Source: Methylophilus sp. 5 (lineage in GTDB: Bacteria > Pseudomonadota > Gammaproteobacteria > Burkholderiales > Methylophilaceae). From it: a stretch of 64,000 bases of DNA. The notes under the pieces were generated by a model, which was not told the DNA's origin, did not search any database, and saw nothing but the letters and a program-made list of their open reading frames with translations. Shown here one piece after another: positions 43,872 through 53,555 of the stretch. The stretch is taken from positions 62,001-126,000 of the forward strand of contig NZ_KI911560.1 of assembly GCF_000515275.1 (NCBI RefSeq), given 5' to 3'. The translations under genes and the position numbers were made by a program. The first letter of the stretch is position 1, and every line of letters begins with the position of its first letter.

Positions 43872-46610
43872 ATGACCTCCACCCATGACCTTTCTGATTC
43901 AGGCACTGTGATTTTGTGTGCGTCAGCACGCCTGGCGCAAGGCATCCGGCAATGGTTGCAACAAGCTTATCAGCAACAAGGCCTGTCACAATGGCAGGCG
44001 CCACAAGTGTTTCCATTGCAAGACTGGCTCAACCAGCGCATAGAACATGCCATGTTGTGCGGGCAGATTGATGTCGCTCAGGCGCCGCTAGGCATGCTGT
44101 CACCCACACAAGAGGCCTTGCTATGGGAGCAGGCGATTCAGCATAGCTTGCGCCAGCACCAGGCGCTGGATTTATTTAATACCAACGGCCTGGCCAGTGC
44201 CGCGATGGAGGCCAACCGTTATCTGATCGAGTGGAACATCAGCTTGGACATGGCGACAGCCAGTGAAGAAACACGCCAATTTTTGCAGTGGCGGCAACAT
44301 TTCCAAGCCTTATGCAAACAAAGCGGCTACCTGGAAGGCGTACGTTATCAAACCTGGCAATTGGAGCAATTACGTGAACATGCACTGCCTTTGCCTGCAA
44401 GCATACAACTGGCCGGATTTGATCGCATCAACCCGCATGTACAGACCTTGATAAACACCCTGCAAACAAGCCATGTAGAGATCACCACCTTTGACAATAG
44501 CGTGCCTGTACAACACACGCAGCGCATGGCCTTTGCTGAGGCAATGGACGAAATGCGCGCCGCCGTGCACTGGGCGCAGCAACAATTAAGCACTAACCCG
44601 CAAGCCACACTGGCGATTGTGGTGCCCGACCTCAATACCCAGCGCGAAACACTGGCCAACCTGCTAGATGACACTTTTCACCCAGAGGCGCTGCATCCGG
44701 CACAGGCCGAAACGCCGCGTTGCTACGAGTTTTCATTAGGGCTGCCGTTGAGCCGCTGGCCGCTGGTACAGTGCGCACTCAATATGCTGCGGCTAGCCTT
44801 TCAGGCCAGCCCGTTGCCACAGGCTGAGTTGTCTGCCTGGCTGGCCGACATTTACTGGTCGCAAGCGCTCTATGAGGCAGATGCTCGCGCAGCGCTTGAT
44901 GCCGAGATGCGCCGCCAGTTACCGCTGCAAGTCAGCGCGCATACCTTTGCCCGCTTTGTGGCGCGCAAACAGCAAGACGAATATCCGATTACCAGCCCAG
45001 CGCTACATGCCGATTTAAGCGCCTTGTTGACGCAGGCCAAACAAACACCCCGTAAACAATTACCGTCTGCCTGGGCGAACAGCTTTACCGAGTTACTTGT
45101 CACCACCCATTGGCCTGGTGAACGTGGCTTATCCAGCCATGAGCATCAATGCCAGACCAAGTTTAAAGCGGTGTTGACGCAACTGGCGACGCTAGACGGC
45201 TGGTTAGGCACTATCGACGCCATGAGTGCCCTGCACAGGCTGTCGCAACTGTGCCAGGCGCAAATCTTCCAGCCGCAAACCGTGCGACTACCCAATATCA
45301 CGGTCATGGGGATGCTGGAAGCCAGCGCGCAACCGCTAGACGGCATCTGGGTGATGGGCATGAACGACCATGTATGGCCGCCACTGTCACGCACCAATGC
45401 GCTGATTCCGGCCGAGTTGCAGCGGCAGGCAGGCACTCCCAATGCCAGCAGCGAAGTACAAATCGCGTTTGCCAGTCAGATTCACCGACGCCTGCTACGG
45501 TCGGCCAAAGAAGTCATTTTTTCATTCGCACGCCAGGATGGCGACCGTTTGCTGCGCATGAGTCCGCTGATTCTGGCCATTCCGGAAGCAAGCGCCACAG
45601 CAGGTGCGGCCACCCTGGCCGAAACCCTGGCGCGCCATAGTACACAAGACTGGCAATGGCTGGATGACCACCAGGCACCGCCCGTTCAGGAAGGCGAGCA
45701 TATCAGTGGCGGCACCGGCTTGCTGCGTGCACAAGCACTGTGCCCAGCCTGGGCGTTTTACCAATACCGCCTCAAGGCACGCAAACTGGAAACGCCGCAC
45801 AATGGCCTGGATGCCATGCAGCGTGGCGACCTCATACACCGCGTGCTGGCGGCCTTCTGGTCACAGCAAGCGACGCTGGACTGGCAAGTTGTCAACATAG
45901 ACGCATTAAAAAACCAACTCGACCAGATAGCTAATGACGTCATCGCCGCCTTTAATACCGAATTCGCCCAACCGTTTTCGGCCGTGTTTTGCCAACTGGA
46001 AGCCGAACGCCTGAGTAAACTGGCGCTGACCTGGTTATGGGAAGTCGAACGCGAGCGTCCGCAAGCGTTTACCGTGACTTCAGTCGAACAAGTCTATAAA
46101 CCGCTGATTGAGGGCATACAGGTTAAACTGGTGATTGACCGCGTCGACACCCTGAACGATGGTCGGCTGGTGGTGGTGGATTACAAAACCGGCAGCATGC
46201 CTGACTTTAAAAACTGGGCGTCGGACAAAATCAGCGAACCACAATTGCCGATTTACGCCGCCTTCTTATTACAAGATGCCGACATTGCCGCCGTCTGTTT
46301 TGGCAAGCTAAGACTGACGGATGGCGGTTTTGCGGGCGTTGCTGCCGAAGATGACATCGTGCCTGGCATCAAAGCCTTTAACCACGAAAAAAATAAATTG
46401 TTTGACCCTGTGCAGTTCCCTGACTGGCCATCTGTACTCACACATTGGCACAACCAAATCACCCGTACGGCACAAGCGCTCAAGGCCGGTGAAGCCGCCG
46501 TGGTGTTTGAGTCAGAGCAAGACCTGGGCTATTGTGATGTGTTGCCCTTGTTGCGCCTGCCCGAGCGTCAGTTACAGTTTGAGCACCTTCAGGCTGGAGG
46601 TGCCGCATGA
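43872..46610 (+). CDS. AddB-like PD-(D/E)XK nuclease of recombination repair
   Basis: 912 aa. Double-strand-break processing subunit paired with the next helicase. N-terminal inactivated helicase-like part (VILCASARLAQGIRQWLQQA; LAIVVPDLNTQRETLANLL), and a C-terminal RecB-family nuclease with RVDTLNDGRLVVVDYKTG near residues 757-774, holding the D and K of the active site; the Q motif region QLPIYAAFLL follows. There is a possible Fe-S or metal cluster cysteine in LCPAWAFYQYRLKARKLE, which resembles the start of AddB-type nuclease domains. Stop overlaps the next start by 4 nt (ATGA), so the two are translated together. Confidence 0.85.
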   Translation: MTSTHDLSDSGTVILCASARLAQGIRQWLQQAYQQQGLSQWQAPQVFPLQDWLNQRIEHAMLCGQIDVAQAPLGMLSPTQEALLWEQAIQHSLRQHQALDLFNTNGLASAAMEANRYLIEWNISLDMATASEETRQFLQWRQHFQALCKQSGYLEGVRYQTWQLEQLREHALPLPASIQLAGFDRINPHVQTLINTLQTSHVEITTFDNSVPVQHTQRMAFAEAMDEMRAAVHWAQQQLSTNPQATLAIVVPDLNTQRETLANLLDDTFHPEALHPAQAETPRCYEFSLGLPLSRWPLVQCALNMLRLAFQASPLPQAELSAWLADIYWSQALYEADARAALDAEMRRQLPLQVSAHTFARFVARKQQDEYPITSPALHADLSALLTQAKQTPRKQLPSAWANSFTELLVTTHWPGERGLSSHEHQCQTKFKAVLTQLATLDGWLGTIDAMSALHRLSQLCQAQIFQPQTVRLPNITVMGMLEASAQPLDGIWVMGMNDHVWPPLSRTNALIPAELQRQAGTPNASSEVQIAFASQIHRRLLRSAKEVIFSFARQDGDRLLRMSPLILAIPEASATAGAATLAETLARHSTQDWQWLDDHQAPPVQEGEHISGGTGLLRAQALCPAWAFYQYRLKARKLETPHNGLDAMQRGDLIHRVLAAFWSQQATLDWQVVNIDALKNQLDQIANDVIAAFNTEFAQPFSAVFCQLEAERLSKLALTWLWEVERERPQAFTVTSVEQVYKPLIEGIQVKLVIDRVDTLNDGRLVVVDYKTGSMPDFKNWASDKISEPQLPIYAAFLLQDADIAAVCFGKLRLTDGGFAGVAAEDDIVPGIKAFNHEKNKLFDPVQFPDWPSVLTHWHNQITRTAQALKAGEAAVVFESEQDLGYCDVLPLLRLPERQLQFEHLQAGGAA

Positions 46611-49600
46611 AAATGACTGAGGCTGACTTTCAGCAAGCTTTGGTGCTGGATGCTGCCAACCGTGAACGGGCGTTGGACGTGGCATCCTTTATTGTCGAGG
46701 CCCCGGCGGGCGCGGGTAAAACCGAGTTATTAACGCAGCGATTTCTCAAGCTGATGCAAACCGTACAGGCGCCAGAAGAAATTATCGCCATCACCTTTAC
46801 CAACAAGGCCGCGTCGGAAATGCGGGCGCGTATCCTCGATAGCCTGTTGCTGGCAGCCTCTGGCGTGCCGCCGCAAGCACCGCACAAGCAAATCACTTAT
46901 GCGCTAGGCCAGCAAGCTTTACGCCGCTCAGCTGAGTTGCAATGGCATTTGCTGGAAAGCCCGGCACGCCTGCGTATTTACACCATTGATTCGCTGTGTG
47001 CCAACCTGGCGCGACAAATGCCTTTATTGAGCCGCTTTGGCACCCAACCGGCGGTGACTGAAGATGCCTGGGCCTATTACCGTGAAGCGGCTGGGCTGGC
47101 GCTGCAAACCATGGATGAAGACAGCCTCGGGGAACCGGTGCGCCGCGTGCTGCGCTATATGGATAACGACCAGGCCAGGCTGGAAACCCTGCTGATGTCG
47201 ATGCTGGCCAAGCGCGAGCAATGGCTGCATTTAAGTCAACTCCCAAACCATGACAGTGCGCACCATGCGCAAGCACAGGTTGCACTGGTATACCTGATAG
47301 AAAGTGAGTTACAAGCAGCACTAACAGCACTCCCTGCCCGCCTGCAACAATCACTGATGCCGATTGCACGCTACGCCGCCAGCCAGTTGCCGCCCGAACA
47401 TACTTTAAGCGCCCTGCTGGACTGGCAAACGCCATTGACTGCCAACATAGAAGATTTACCGGACTGGCGGGCGCTGACTGAGCTGCTACTCACCAGTAGC
47501 GGTGGCTTGCGCAAGCGGCTGGATAAGAACATGGGCTTAGCAGCGACCGACGAGGCCAAGCCCTACAAAGAAGCGCTCAACGATATATTGAGCGGACTGG
47601 CGCAACACAGTGACAGCGAGCTCACCCTGGCGCGCATTCGCCTGTTACCGGATGTCGATGGCGCAAACGATGCCATGATTCAGGCACTGAGCCAGTTGCT
47701 GAACATTGCCGCCGCGCAATTATGGCTGTGCTTCCAGGCGAAAAATGAAGTCGATTTTGTCGAAATATCCCAACGTGCGTTCCAGGCACTGCAAGAAGGC
47801 GATGAAGCCACCGAGTTGGCCATGCGATTGGATTATCGTATCCAGCATTTACTGGTCGACGAGTTTCAGGATACCAGCCCGATGCAGATCGACCTGCTCA
47901 AGGCGCTGACACGCGGCTGGCAACCGGGCGATGGCCGCACACTATTTGCCGTGGGCGACCCCATGCAGTCGATTTATCGTTTCCGTAAAGCCAATGTCGG
48001 CCTGTTCCTCAATGCCGCGTTGCATGGCATTGCCGATATTGCACTGACACCGCTCAAACTATGGCGCAACAACCGCTCTTGCCCGCCGGTGGTTGCGTGG
48101 ATCAACCAGACCTTTCAAGGCATGCTGCCTGCAAGCGATGCGCCACAGCAAGGCGCGATTGCTTACCGGCCATTTGTCGCCACCCGGGCCGAGGCCACGG
48201 GTGCAGGCGTGTTTGTGCATCCGCTCATCATCCCCGTGAGTAGCGAAGACGAAGAACCCGCCGATATCCGCCACCTCGAGGCCGAGCAGATCATCCGCAT
48301 CATCCAGCAAACACGTGCCGACAAACCTGACGCCACCATCGCCGTGCTGGTGCGGGCGCGCAAACACTTGCATGCCTTGGTGACAGAAATGCGCCGTAAC
48401 CATGCTGAGCTGAGTTTTCAGGCCGTTGAGATTGAAGAGTTGGCGAATCGGCAGATTGTGCAAGACTTGCTCACGCTCACGCATGCGCTGCATCAACGCG
48501 CCGATCGCGTGCACTGGCTGGCGCTGCTGCGTGCGCCCTGGTGCGGCCTGACACTGGCCGATATGCATGCCCTCATCGGCCAGGATGGCCAGCGCAGCGT
48601 GTTAAGCCTACTGGCAGACGAGGCTATTTTTGCCCGCTTAAGTGCTGATGGCCAAACCCGCGCCCGCCATGTGCGCGAAGTCATGCAAACTGCATTGCAG
48701 TGGCGTGGCCGTAGCACGGTTAGCCGCTGGGTGCACAACACCTGGCTGCGGTTGGGCGGTGCCAATTGCCTGTGGAACGAAAGCGACGTGCAGGACGTGC
48801 AGGCCTTTTTTGCCCGCATTGCCGCACTGGAGCAACACGGCCAGTTTAACCCGCAAGCATTGGCAGACGATGTGCAAAAACTGTATGCCGCGCCTGATGC
48901 CAAAGCCGATGCCAGCTTGCAATTCATGACGATTCATAAATCCAAAGGGCTGGAGTTTGACACCGTGATTTTGCCTGGCCTAGATGGCAGCAATCCGCCC
49001 GATGACGCCAAGCTGGTGATCTGGGAAGAAGTCCCCATGGAGGATGGCCACACTGAACTGGTGGCCGCGCCGTTTGTGCCTACGGCGCTCAAACGCCAGC
49101 AAACCAGCGTCACCACTTATGACTACTTAAACGACCTCGACAAAACCCGTGCCGCCTATGAAGACGCCCGCGTGCTGTATGTCGCCGCCACGCGCGCCGA
49201 ACGACAACTACACTTACTGGGCGCCGCCAAACCTGACAAAAGCGGCGAACCACAAGCGCGTAAAAACAGTTTTCTGCATTTGTTATGGCCTGCCGTGCAG
49301 CAGTGGTTTACTAGCGAGCATGATATTGTCAGCCGTTACCCCAGCGCGCAACAAGAAGCCGATATCCGCCAGTTTGTGCCCCAGCTGATTCGCTTAACCG
49401 TCGCCAGCACACCAGCGCTATTGCAGGCCACACAACTCGACACGCACACGGGTTATCAAGCCATAGCAGAAGACAATAGCGTCGCCCGGCTGGAAGCCGA
49501 CATCGGCACCCTCGCCCACCTTTATTTGCAACTCATCGCCGAACAAGGCTTGGCTACCTGGCAGACGCATGAACAACATGCATTTTTGTCGCTGCAACAG

Positions 49601-49993
49601 CCCATGCAACGCTGGTTTAAACAGCAAGGCTATAGTGACAGCGAAGCGAGCCAGGGCGCCAGCCATGTCGCTCAATTATTAACCACCACCTTGCAATCCG
49701 AGGATGGCCGCTGGGTGTTACAGCCACATGCGCAAGCCGCCTCAGAACTGGCGATTGAGCAACTCAGCGAAGGTAAAAAGGTCATAGACCGTACCTTTGT
49801 TGCAGAGGGCGTGCGTTGGATTATTGACTATAAATCTGCACCCGTCACAAAGAGCGACGACCTGCACTTATTGGCGGCGAGTTTTAAGATGCAACTCACC
49901 CACTATGCGCAATTATTCAAGCAAGATGACCTGCCAGTAAAAACAGCGATTATGTTTTTAAGTGTTGGTCAATTGGTACTTGTTGACGCCTAA
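46607..49993 (+). CDS. AddA-like UvrD helicase-nuclease
   Basis: 1128 aa. SF1A helicase with C-terminal nuclease, partner of the upstream AddB-like protein. Walker A is APAGAGKTELL near residue 32; motif Ia AITFTNKAASEMRARI; motif II LLVDEFQDTSPMQ near 415; motif III GDPMQSIYRFRKANV; motif V MTIHKSKGLEFDTVILPG; motif VI LYVAATRAERQLHLLG. The nuclease end shows VRWIIDYKSAP near 1065-1075. Together the pair should resect double-strand breaks as AddAB does, replacing RecBCD. The AddAB label is inference from order and motifs. Confidence 0.9.
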   Translation: MKMTEADFQQALVLDAANRERALDVASFIVEAPAGAGKTELLTQRFLKLMQTVQAPEEIIAITFTNKAASEMRARILDSLLLAASGVPPQAPHKQITYALGQQALRRSAELQWHLLESPARLRIYTIDSLCANLARQMPLLSRFGTQPAVTEDAWAYYREAAGLALQTMDEDSLGEPVRRVLRYMDNDQARLETLLMSMLAKREQWLHLSQLPNHDSAHHAQAQVALVYLIESELQAALTALPARLQQSLMPIARYAASQLPPEHTLSALLDWQTPLTANIEDLPDWRALTELLLTSSGGLRKRLDKNMGLAATDEAKPYKEALNDILSGLAQHSDSELTLARIRLLPDVDGANDAMIQALSQLLNIAAAQLWLCFQAKNEVDFVEISQRAFQALQEGDEATELAMRLDYRIQHLLVDEFQDTSPMQIDLLKALTRGWQPGDGRTLFAVGDPMQSIYRFRKANVGLFLNAALHGIADIALTPLKLWRNNRSCPPVVAWINQTFQGMLPASDAPQQGAIAYRPFVATRAEATGAGVFVHPLIIPVSSEDEEPADIRHLEAEQIIRIIQQTRADKPDATIAVLVRARKHLHALVTEMRRNHAELSFQAVEIEELANRQIVQDLLTLTHALHQRADRVHWLALLRAPWCGLTLADMHALIGQDGQRSVLSLLADEAIFARLSADGQTRARHVREVMQTALQWRGRSTVSRWVHNTWLRLGGANCLWNESDVQDVQAFFARIAALEQHGQFNPQALADDVQKLYAAPDAKADASLQFMTIHKSKGLEFDTVILPGLDGSNPPDDAKLVIWEEVPMEDGHTELVAAPFVPTALKRQQTSVTTYDYLNDLDKTRAAYEDARVLYVAATRAERQLHLLGAAKPDKSGEPQARKNSFLHLLWPAVQQWFTSEHDIVSRYPSAQQEADIRQFVPQLIRLTVASTPALLQATQLDTHTGYQAIAEDNSVARLEADIGTLAHLYLQLIAEQGLATWQTHEQHAFLSLQQPMQRWFKQQGYSDSEASQGASHVAQLLTTTLQSEDGRWVLQPHAQAASELAIEQLSEGKKVIDRTFVAEGVRWIIDYKSAPVTKSDDLHLLAASFKMQLTHYAQLFKQDDLPVKTAIMFLSVGQLVLVDA

Positions 49994-50017
49994 ACGCCAT
50001 ATAGAGGCAATCCCAAG

Positions 50018-50494
50018 TTATCGCTTAAAACGGGCTTTAATCAATTCGTCAGCCGCAGGCCCTGCTTGAGACCTGTGCCGCTGTGGGTCGATTTCCATGT
50101 TTGTATTTCTATCCACCAACATTAAATCCACGGCTTGATTGGTGTGAGTGTCGACTAATTGAATCGTGGGTTCACCGTCGGCGTAATACTTGTTGCCCCA
50201 TTGCATGATCGTCAGTAACACCGGCCTAAAGTCCAGCCCTTGTTGTGTGATCACATATTCATCTCTTGGCGGCTTTTCGCAATACTGCCGCCTTTCCAGC
50301 AAACCAGACTCAACCATTGCATTTAAACGTTTAGCCAGTGTGCTGGTAGCAATTCCTAGGTGACTCTGAAAATCATCAAACCGGCAAACACCCAGCAAAG
50401 CCTCTCGCAAAATTAAAATATTCCACCACTCCCCCACATGCTCCAAACTTTTGGCAATCGGGCAAGGCATATCCAAAAGACTTTTATTTTTCAT
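50018..50494 (-). CDS. HxlR-family transcriptional regulator
   Basis: 158 aa. Winged-helix protein with the typical N-terminal Cys: MPCPIAKSLEHVGEWWNILIL, C11, which in HxlR family members can sense electrophiles or oxidants. Then ALLGVCRFDDFQSHLGIATSTLAKRL and VESGLLERRQYCEKPPRDEYVIT complete the HTH and wing. The C-terminal 60 residues after the HTH are longer than usual. Divergent from the ketosynthase gene with operator-like repeats between them. Confidence 0.92.
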   Translation of the reverse strand: MKNKSLLDMPCPIAKSLEHVGEWWNILILREALLGVCRFDDFQSHLGIATSTLAKRLNAMVESGLLERRQYCEKPPRDEYVITQQGLDFRPVLLTIMQWGNKYYADGEPTIQLVDTHTNQAVDLMLVDRNTNMEIDPQRHRSQAGPAADELIKARFKR

Positions 50495-50523
50495 TTGATC
50501 ACCAATTAACTTTTATTATGAAA

Positions 50524-50560
50524 GTTACTGTAAGATAGTTACTTCGATATTGAAAGTAAC
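50524..50560. promoter_or_regulatory. Inverted GTTACTT repeats, candidate HxlR operator
   Basis: GTTACTT (50538-50544) and AAGTAAC (50554-50560) make a 7-bp inverted repeat, and a further GTTACT sits at 50524-50529. These lie between the divergent HxlR and ketosynthase genes, the natural place for an HxlR binding site. Confidence 0.6.
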
Positions 50561-50591
50561 CATTATAAATGGTTATCAGTGTAGAGAACTT

Positions 50592-51857
50592 ATGGAAAGA
50601 ATTGTGATTACGGGCATGGGGATCGTTTCCCCTTTAGGCTGTGGCGTTGAGCTGGTCTGGCAGCGTTTGTTGAACGGCCAATCGGGAATCAAAAAGCTAT
50701 CGGCCGACATCGCTGACAGCCTGAGCACTAAAATTGCAGGCCTGGTGCCAACCAAAGCAGAGGATGCTAATGGCGGCTTTGCCCCTGAAGAGGTGATTGC
50801 GTTTAAAGAACTTAAGAAAATGGATCGCTTTATCCAATTTGCCATCGTTGCGGCCGAAGAGGCAATCAAGCAAGCCAGATGGACGCCGCAGACAGATAAA
50901 GAGCAAGCAAGAACGGCCACCGTTATTGCCTCCGGGATCGGCGGCTTTCCTGCCATTGCGCAAGCGGTGCGCACCACTGACAACAAAGGCGTTGCCAGGT
51001 TATCGCCTTTTACCGTGCCATCGTTTCTGGTCAATCTGGCCGCAGGCCACGTCTCGATTCGTCATGGTTTTAAAGGGCCGATAGGTGCGCCTGTGACCGC
51101 GTGTGCTGCAGGCGTTCAGGCCATTGGCGATGCAGCGAGGCTTATCCGCTCAGGTGAAGCCGATATTGCTCTCTGTGGTGGTGCAGAAGCGTGTATTGAC
51201 TTAGTCAGCCTGGGTGGCTTTGCCGCAGCAAAAGCATTGTCATCGGCCTTTAATGAGACGCCAGCACAAGCATCACGCCCTTTTGATAGCCAACGGGATG
51301 GCTTTGTCATGGGAGAAGGTGCGGGCATGTTAGTGATAGAAAAGCTCAGCCACGCCATGGCACGAGGGGCCACACCCATCGCCGAGCTCGTAGGCTATGG
51401 CACCTCTTCAGACGCCTACCATATTACGGCTGGGCCTGAAGATGGCGATGGTGCAAAACGCGCCATGCAAGCAGCCATTGCCATGGCTAATATCGAACCA
51501 GACGATATTCAGCACCTCAATGCACATGCCACCTCTACGCCGGTTGGCGATGCTGGCGAACTGCGGGCGATTAAAGCCGTATTTGGCGAGCAAAGCCCTG
51601 TTGCGATTACCTCAACCAAGTCATCTACCGGACATTTGTTAGGTGCCGCTGGCGGGATTGAAGCAATTTTCACCGCGCTGTCAGTCAGGGATCAGATAGC
51701 GCCTTACAATTTGAATCTGGCTAATCCAGATACGCAAGCAGTTGGCCTTAACTTTGTGCAGTTCAAATCGCAGCCTTTGGCGATTCAATACGCCATTAGC
51801 AACGGCTTTGGATTTGGCGGCGTCAATGCCAGCATTGTGTTGAAACGCTTTGGGTAA
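50592..51857 (+). CDS. fabF: Beta-ketoacyl-ACP synthase II (FabF type), stand-alone
   Basis: 421 aa from ATG 50592 with AGAG upstream; an upstream frame to 50550 was rejected as it lies in the operator region. Condenses malonyl-ACP with acyl-ACP in fatty acid or polyketide chain growth. Cys-His-His triad: C171 in VTACAAGVQAIG, the His of NAHATSTPVGD, and the His of STKSSTGHLLGAAGG. Full thiolase-fold length. No acpP, fabG or other fab gene is nearby; instead it is divergent from an HxlR regulator, so it is probably an accessory copy induced by stress, or part of a special lipid pathway. That role is inference. Confidence 0.92.
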   Translation: MERIVITGMGIVSPLGCGVELVWQRLLNGQSGIKKLSADIADSLSTKIAGLVPTKAEDANGGFAPEEVIAFKELKKMDRFIQFAIVAAEEAIKQARWTPQTDKEQARTATVIASGIGGFPAIAQAVRTTDNKGVARLSPFTVPSFLVNLAAGHVSIRHGFKGPIGAPVTACAAGVQAIGDAARLIRSGEADIALCGGAEACIDLVSLGGFAAAKALSSAFNETPAQASRPFDSQRDGFVMGEGAGMLVIEKLSHAMARGATPIAELVGYGTSSDAYHITAGPEDGDGAKRAMQAAIAMANIEPDDIQHLNAHATSTPVGDAGELRAIKAVFGEQSPVAITSTKSSTGHLLGAAGGIEAIFTALSVRDQIAPYNLNLANPDTQAVGLNFVQFKSQPLAIQYAISNGFGFGGVNASIVLKRFG

Positions 51858-51906
51858 GTAACCAGCCGAGCCAGGGGATACCCTCCCCTGGCCACGTGAT
51901 GACACT

Positions 51907-52818
51907 TTAATTCAGAAACTGATATACCTTAGCGACAAAGTCTGCCGGATATTGAAACAAAGAACCATGTGCAGAATCTGGGTATAGCACCAATTGTGCA
52001 TTTGGCAGATGCTTGTACAAAGTAATCGAGTTATCCGTGATCAACATCTCATCTTGAGAACCTTGCACAATGAGCACTGGCTGCTTAATTGCCTTAAGCA
52101 AACTGAATTCGACATCAGGGGTATTCGCCCAGGTAATCAACGCCTTGGCATGTGAATTCATATCGTCTTTCGAGATTTCAGGATCACGGTCTTTGCGCAC
52201 ACTGGATCGTGCAAGAAATGCTTTACCCGCTTGCTGGCTATAGGCCGTTTGCGTGAAGAATAAATATAACCTTGGGTCCGGCAGGTTCTGCGAGAACGCT
52301 TCGCCCAGCACCTTCATCAAATGCTCACCACCGCCCTTGTTAGATGTACCCACCAGGACCACTTTGCGGATATTATCTGGATGCGCGGCGGCCAACTCTT
52401 GCGCAATAAATCCACCCATAGAAAATCCTAACAAATCGACCTGGCGATAACCCAAGGCAGCAATAAACGCATACGCATCTGTGGTCATTTGCGCAATATT
52501 GTCTGCCACCTTGCCAGAGCTGTGCCCCATGCCGGTATTGTTAAACACAATGACTTGATGCGTTTTGGCCAACCCATCTACCACGGCAGGATCCCAGTAA
52601 TCCATGGTGCCGGTGAAGTGCTGCAACAAGACGATGGGCGTACCGCTTTTATTGCCAATACTACGATATGAAAATTGAATGCCATTGGCTTCGACTGTCT
52701 GGTTAGGCGCTGTAGCCAGCCCTGCATTAGCGCTACCAGCACTCGCTTCGACCATACCCAAGCTCAAGAGTGAATGAAAAATAAAGACTTTGCCGAGCAG
52801 TGATTTCAGTCTGTTCAT
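51907..52818 (-). CDS. Exported alpha/beta hydrolase
   Basis: 303 aa with a signal peptide (KVFIFHSLLSLGMVEASAGS). Alpha/beta-hydrolase fold: oxyanion region VLLQHFTGTMDYWDP, nucleophile S133 in LLGFSMGG, acid D256 in VQGSQDE, and base H284 in YPDSAHGS, so the triad is complete. Similar to chloroperoxidase/arylesterase-like hydrolases. Divergent from the TetR gene. Its promoter overlaps an operator identical in pattern to the one at the tetR start, so it should be coregulated. Confidence 0.9.
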   Translation of the reverse strand: MNRLKSLLGKVFIFHSLLSLGMVEASAGSANAGLATAPNQTVEANGIQFSYRSIGNKSGTPIVLLQHFTGTMDYWDPAVVDGLAKTHQVIVFNNTGMGHSSGKVADNIAQMTTDAYAFIAALGYRQVDLLGFSMGGFIAQELAAAHPDNIRKVVLVGTSNKGGGEHLMKVLGEAFSQNLPDPRLYLFFTQTAYSQQAGKAFLARSSVRKDRDPEISKDDMNSHAKALITWANTPDVEFSLLKAIKQPVLIVQGSQDEMLITDNSITLYKHLPNAQLVLYPDSAHGSLFQYPADFVAKVYQFLN

Positions 52819-52847
52819 GTTGTGTTTTCCTTAAAAATTAAATTATT

Positions 52848-52859
52848 TACCGATTGGTA
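52848..52859. promoter_or_regulatory. TetR operator 1 (TACC-N4-GGTA)
   Basis: TACCGATTGGTA palindrome. It lies just downstream of a minus-strand promoter with TTGACA (read from 52894 to 52889), 17-bp spacing and TTAAAT (52871 to 52866), 29 bp upstream of the hydrolase start, so a bound repressor would block the hydrolase promoter. Confidence 0.7.
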
Positions 52860-52865
52860 CAAATA

Positions 52866-52894
52866 ATTTAAAGCAGGACTATTGCTATTGTCAA
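52866..52894 (-). promoter_or_regulatory. Sigma-70 promoter for exported hydrolase
   Basis: On the minus strand: TTGACA, 17-bp spacer, TTAAAT. A near-consensus -35 and spacing, followed immediately by operator 1. Confidence 0.65.
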
Positions 52895-52904
52895 TATATT
52901 TTTG

Positions 52905-52916
52905 TACCATTTGGTA
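52905..52916. promoter_or_regulatory. TetR operator 2 (TACC-N4-GGTA)
   Basis: TACCATTTGGTA palindrome, 25 bp before the tetR start at 52941. Its half-sites are identical to operator 1 and the centres are 57 bp apart, consistent with one repressor controlling both divergent units. Confidence 0.7.
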
Positions 52917-52940
52917 TATATTAAATTGAGGGAAATTTTC

Positions 52941-53555
52941 ATGAGTAACATTTCTCCTAAAAGACCTCGAGGCAGGCCAAGAAGCTTTGATAAAGACCAG
53001 GCACTGAGCATTGCGCTTGATCTATTCAGAAAGAAAGGCTTCGACAACACGTCACTGGATGACCTGACCACCGCACTCAATGTGAACAAGCCCAGCCTGT
53101 ATGCGGCCTTTGGTAATAAAGAACAACTTTTTTTAGAGGTGTTGCATGCTTATACCTCAGGGCCAACCGCCTATTTTCATGCGGTGTTTGAAGAGCCCAC
53201 CACGCAATCATTGGTCAGGATGTTATTAGTGAAATCCATCGAGCTCCTGTTTTATAACGAATCGCCTGCCGGTTGTCTGGTGGTGATGAGCACGGCCAGT
53301 GAGGCATTACAAAAAGTAGGTATCCAGCAAAAACTGGTGGCCGGGCTACAACAGCATCAGCAAAAACTCATCGCGCGCTTTGAGCAAGCCAAAGCAGACG
53401 GCGAGCTTAAAGCAACTGTCGATAGCCAACGCCTGGCGCTCTATGTCGTCACCTTACATAAAGGCTTATCGCTGCAAGCGATCAATGGCTCGAGCAAAGA
53501 GGACATGCTGCAACTGGTCGAACAAGTCATTGATTTATGGCCATCCACACGATGA
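52941..53555 (+). CDS. TetR/AcrR-family repressor
   Basis: 204 aa from ATG 52941 (GAGGGA ribosome site). N-terminal HTH: RGRPRSFDKDQALSIALDLF and KKGFDNTSLDDLTTALNVNKPSLYAAFGNKEQLF. C-terminal ligand domain contains AGCLVVMSTASEAL, a TetR_C-like stretch. First gene of an operon with an efflux transporter and nitroreductase. Two operators flank the divergent promoter, so it likely represses both directions until a small molecule binds. Confidence 0.92.
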   Translation: MSNISPKRPRGRPRSFDKDQALSIALDLFRKKGFDNTSLDDLTTALNVNKPSLYAAFGNKEQLFLEVLHAYTSGPTAYFHAVFEEPTTQSLVRMLLVKSIELLFYNESPAGCLVVMSTASEALQKVGIQQKLVAGLQQHQQKLIARFEQAKADGELKATVDSQRLALYVVTLHKGLSLQAINGSSKEDMLQLVEQVIDLWPSTR

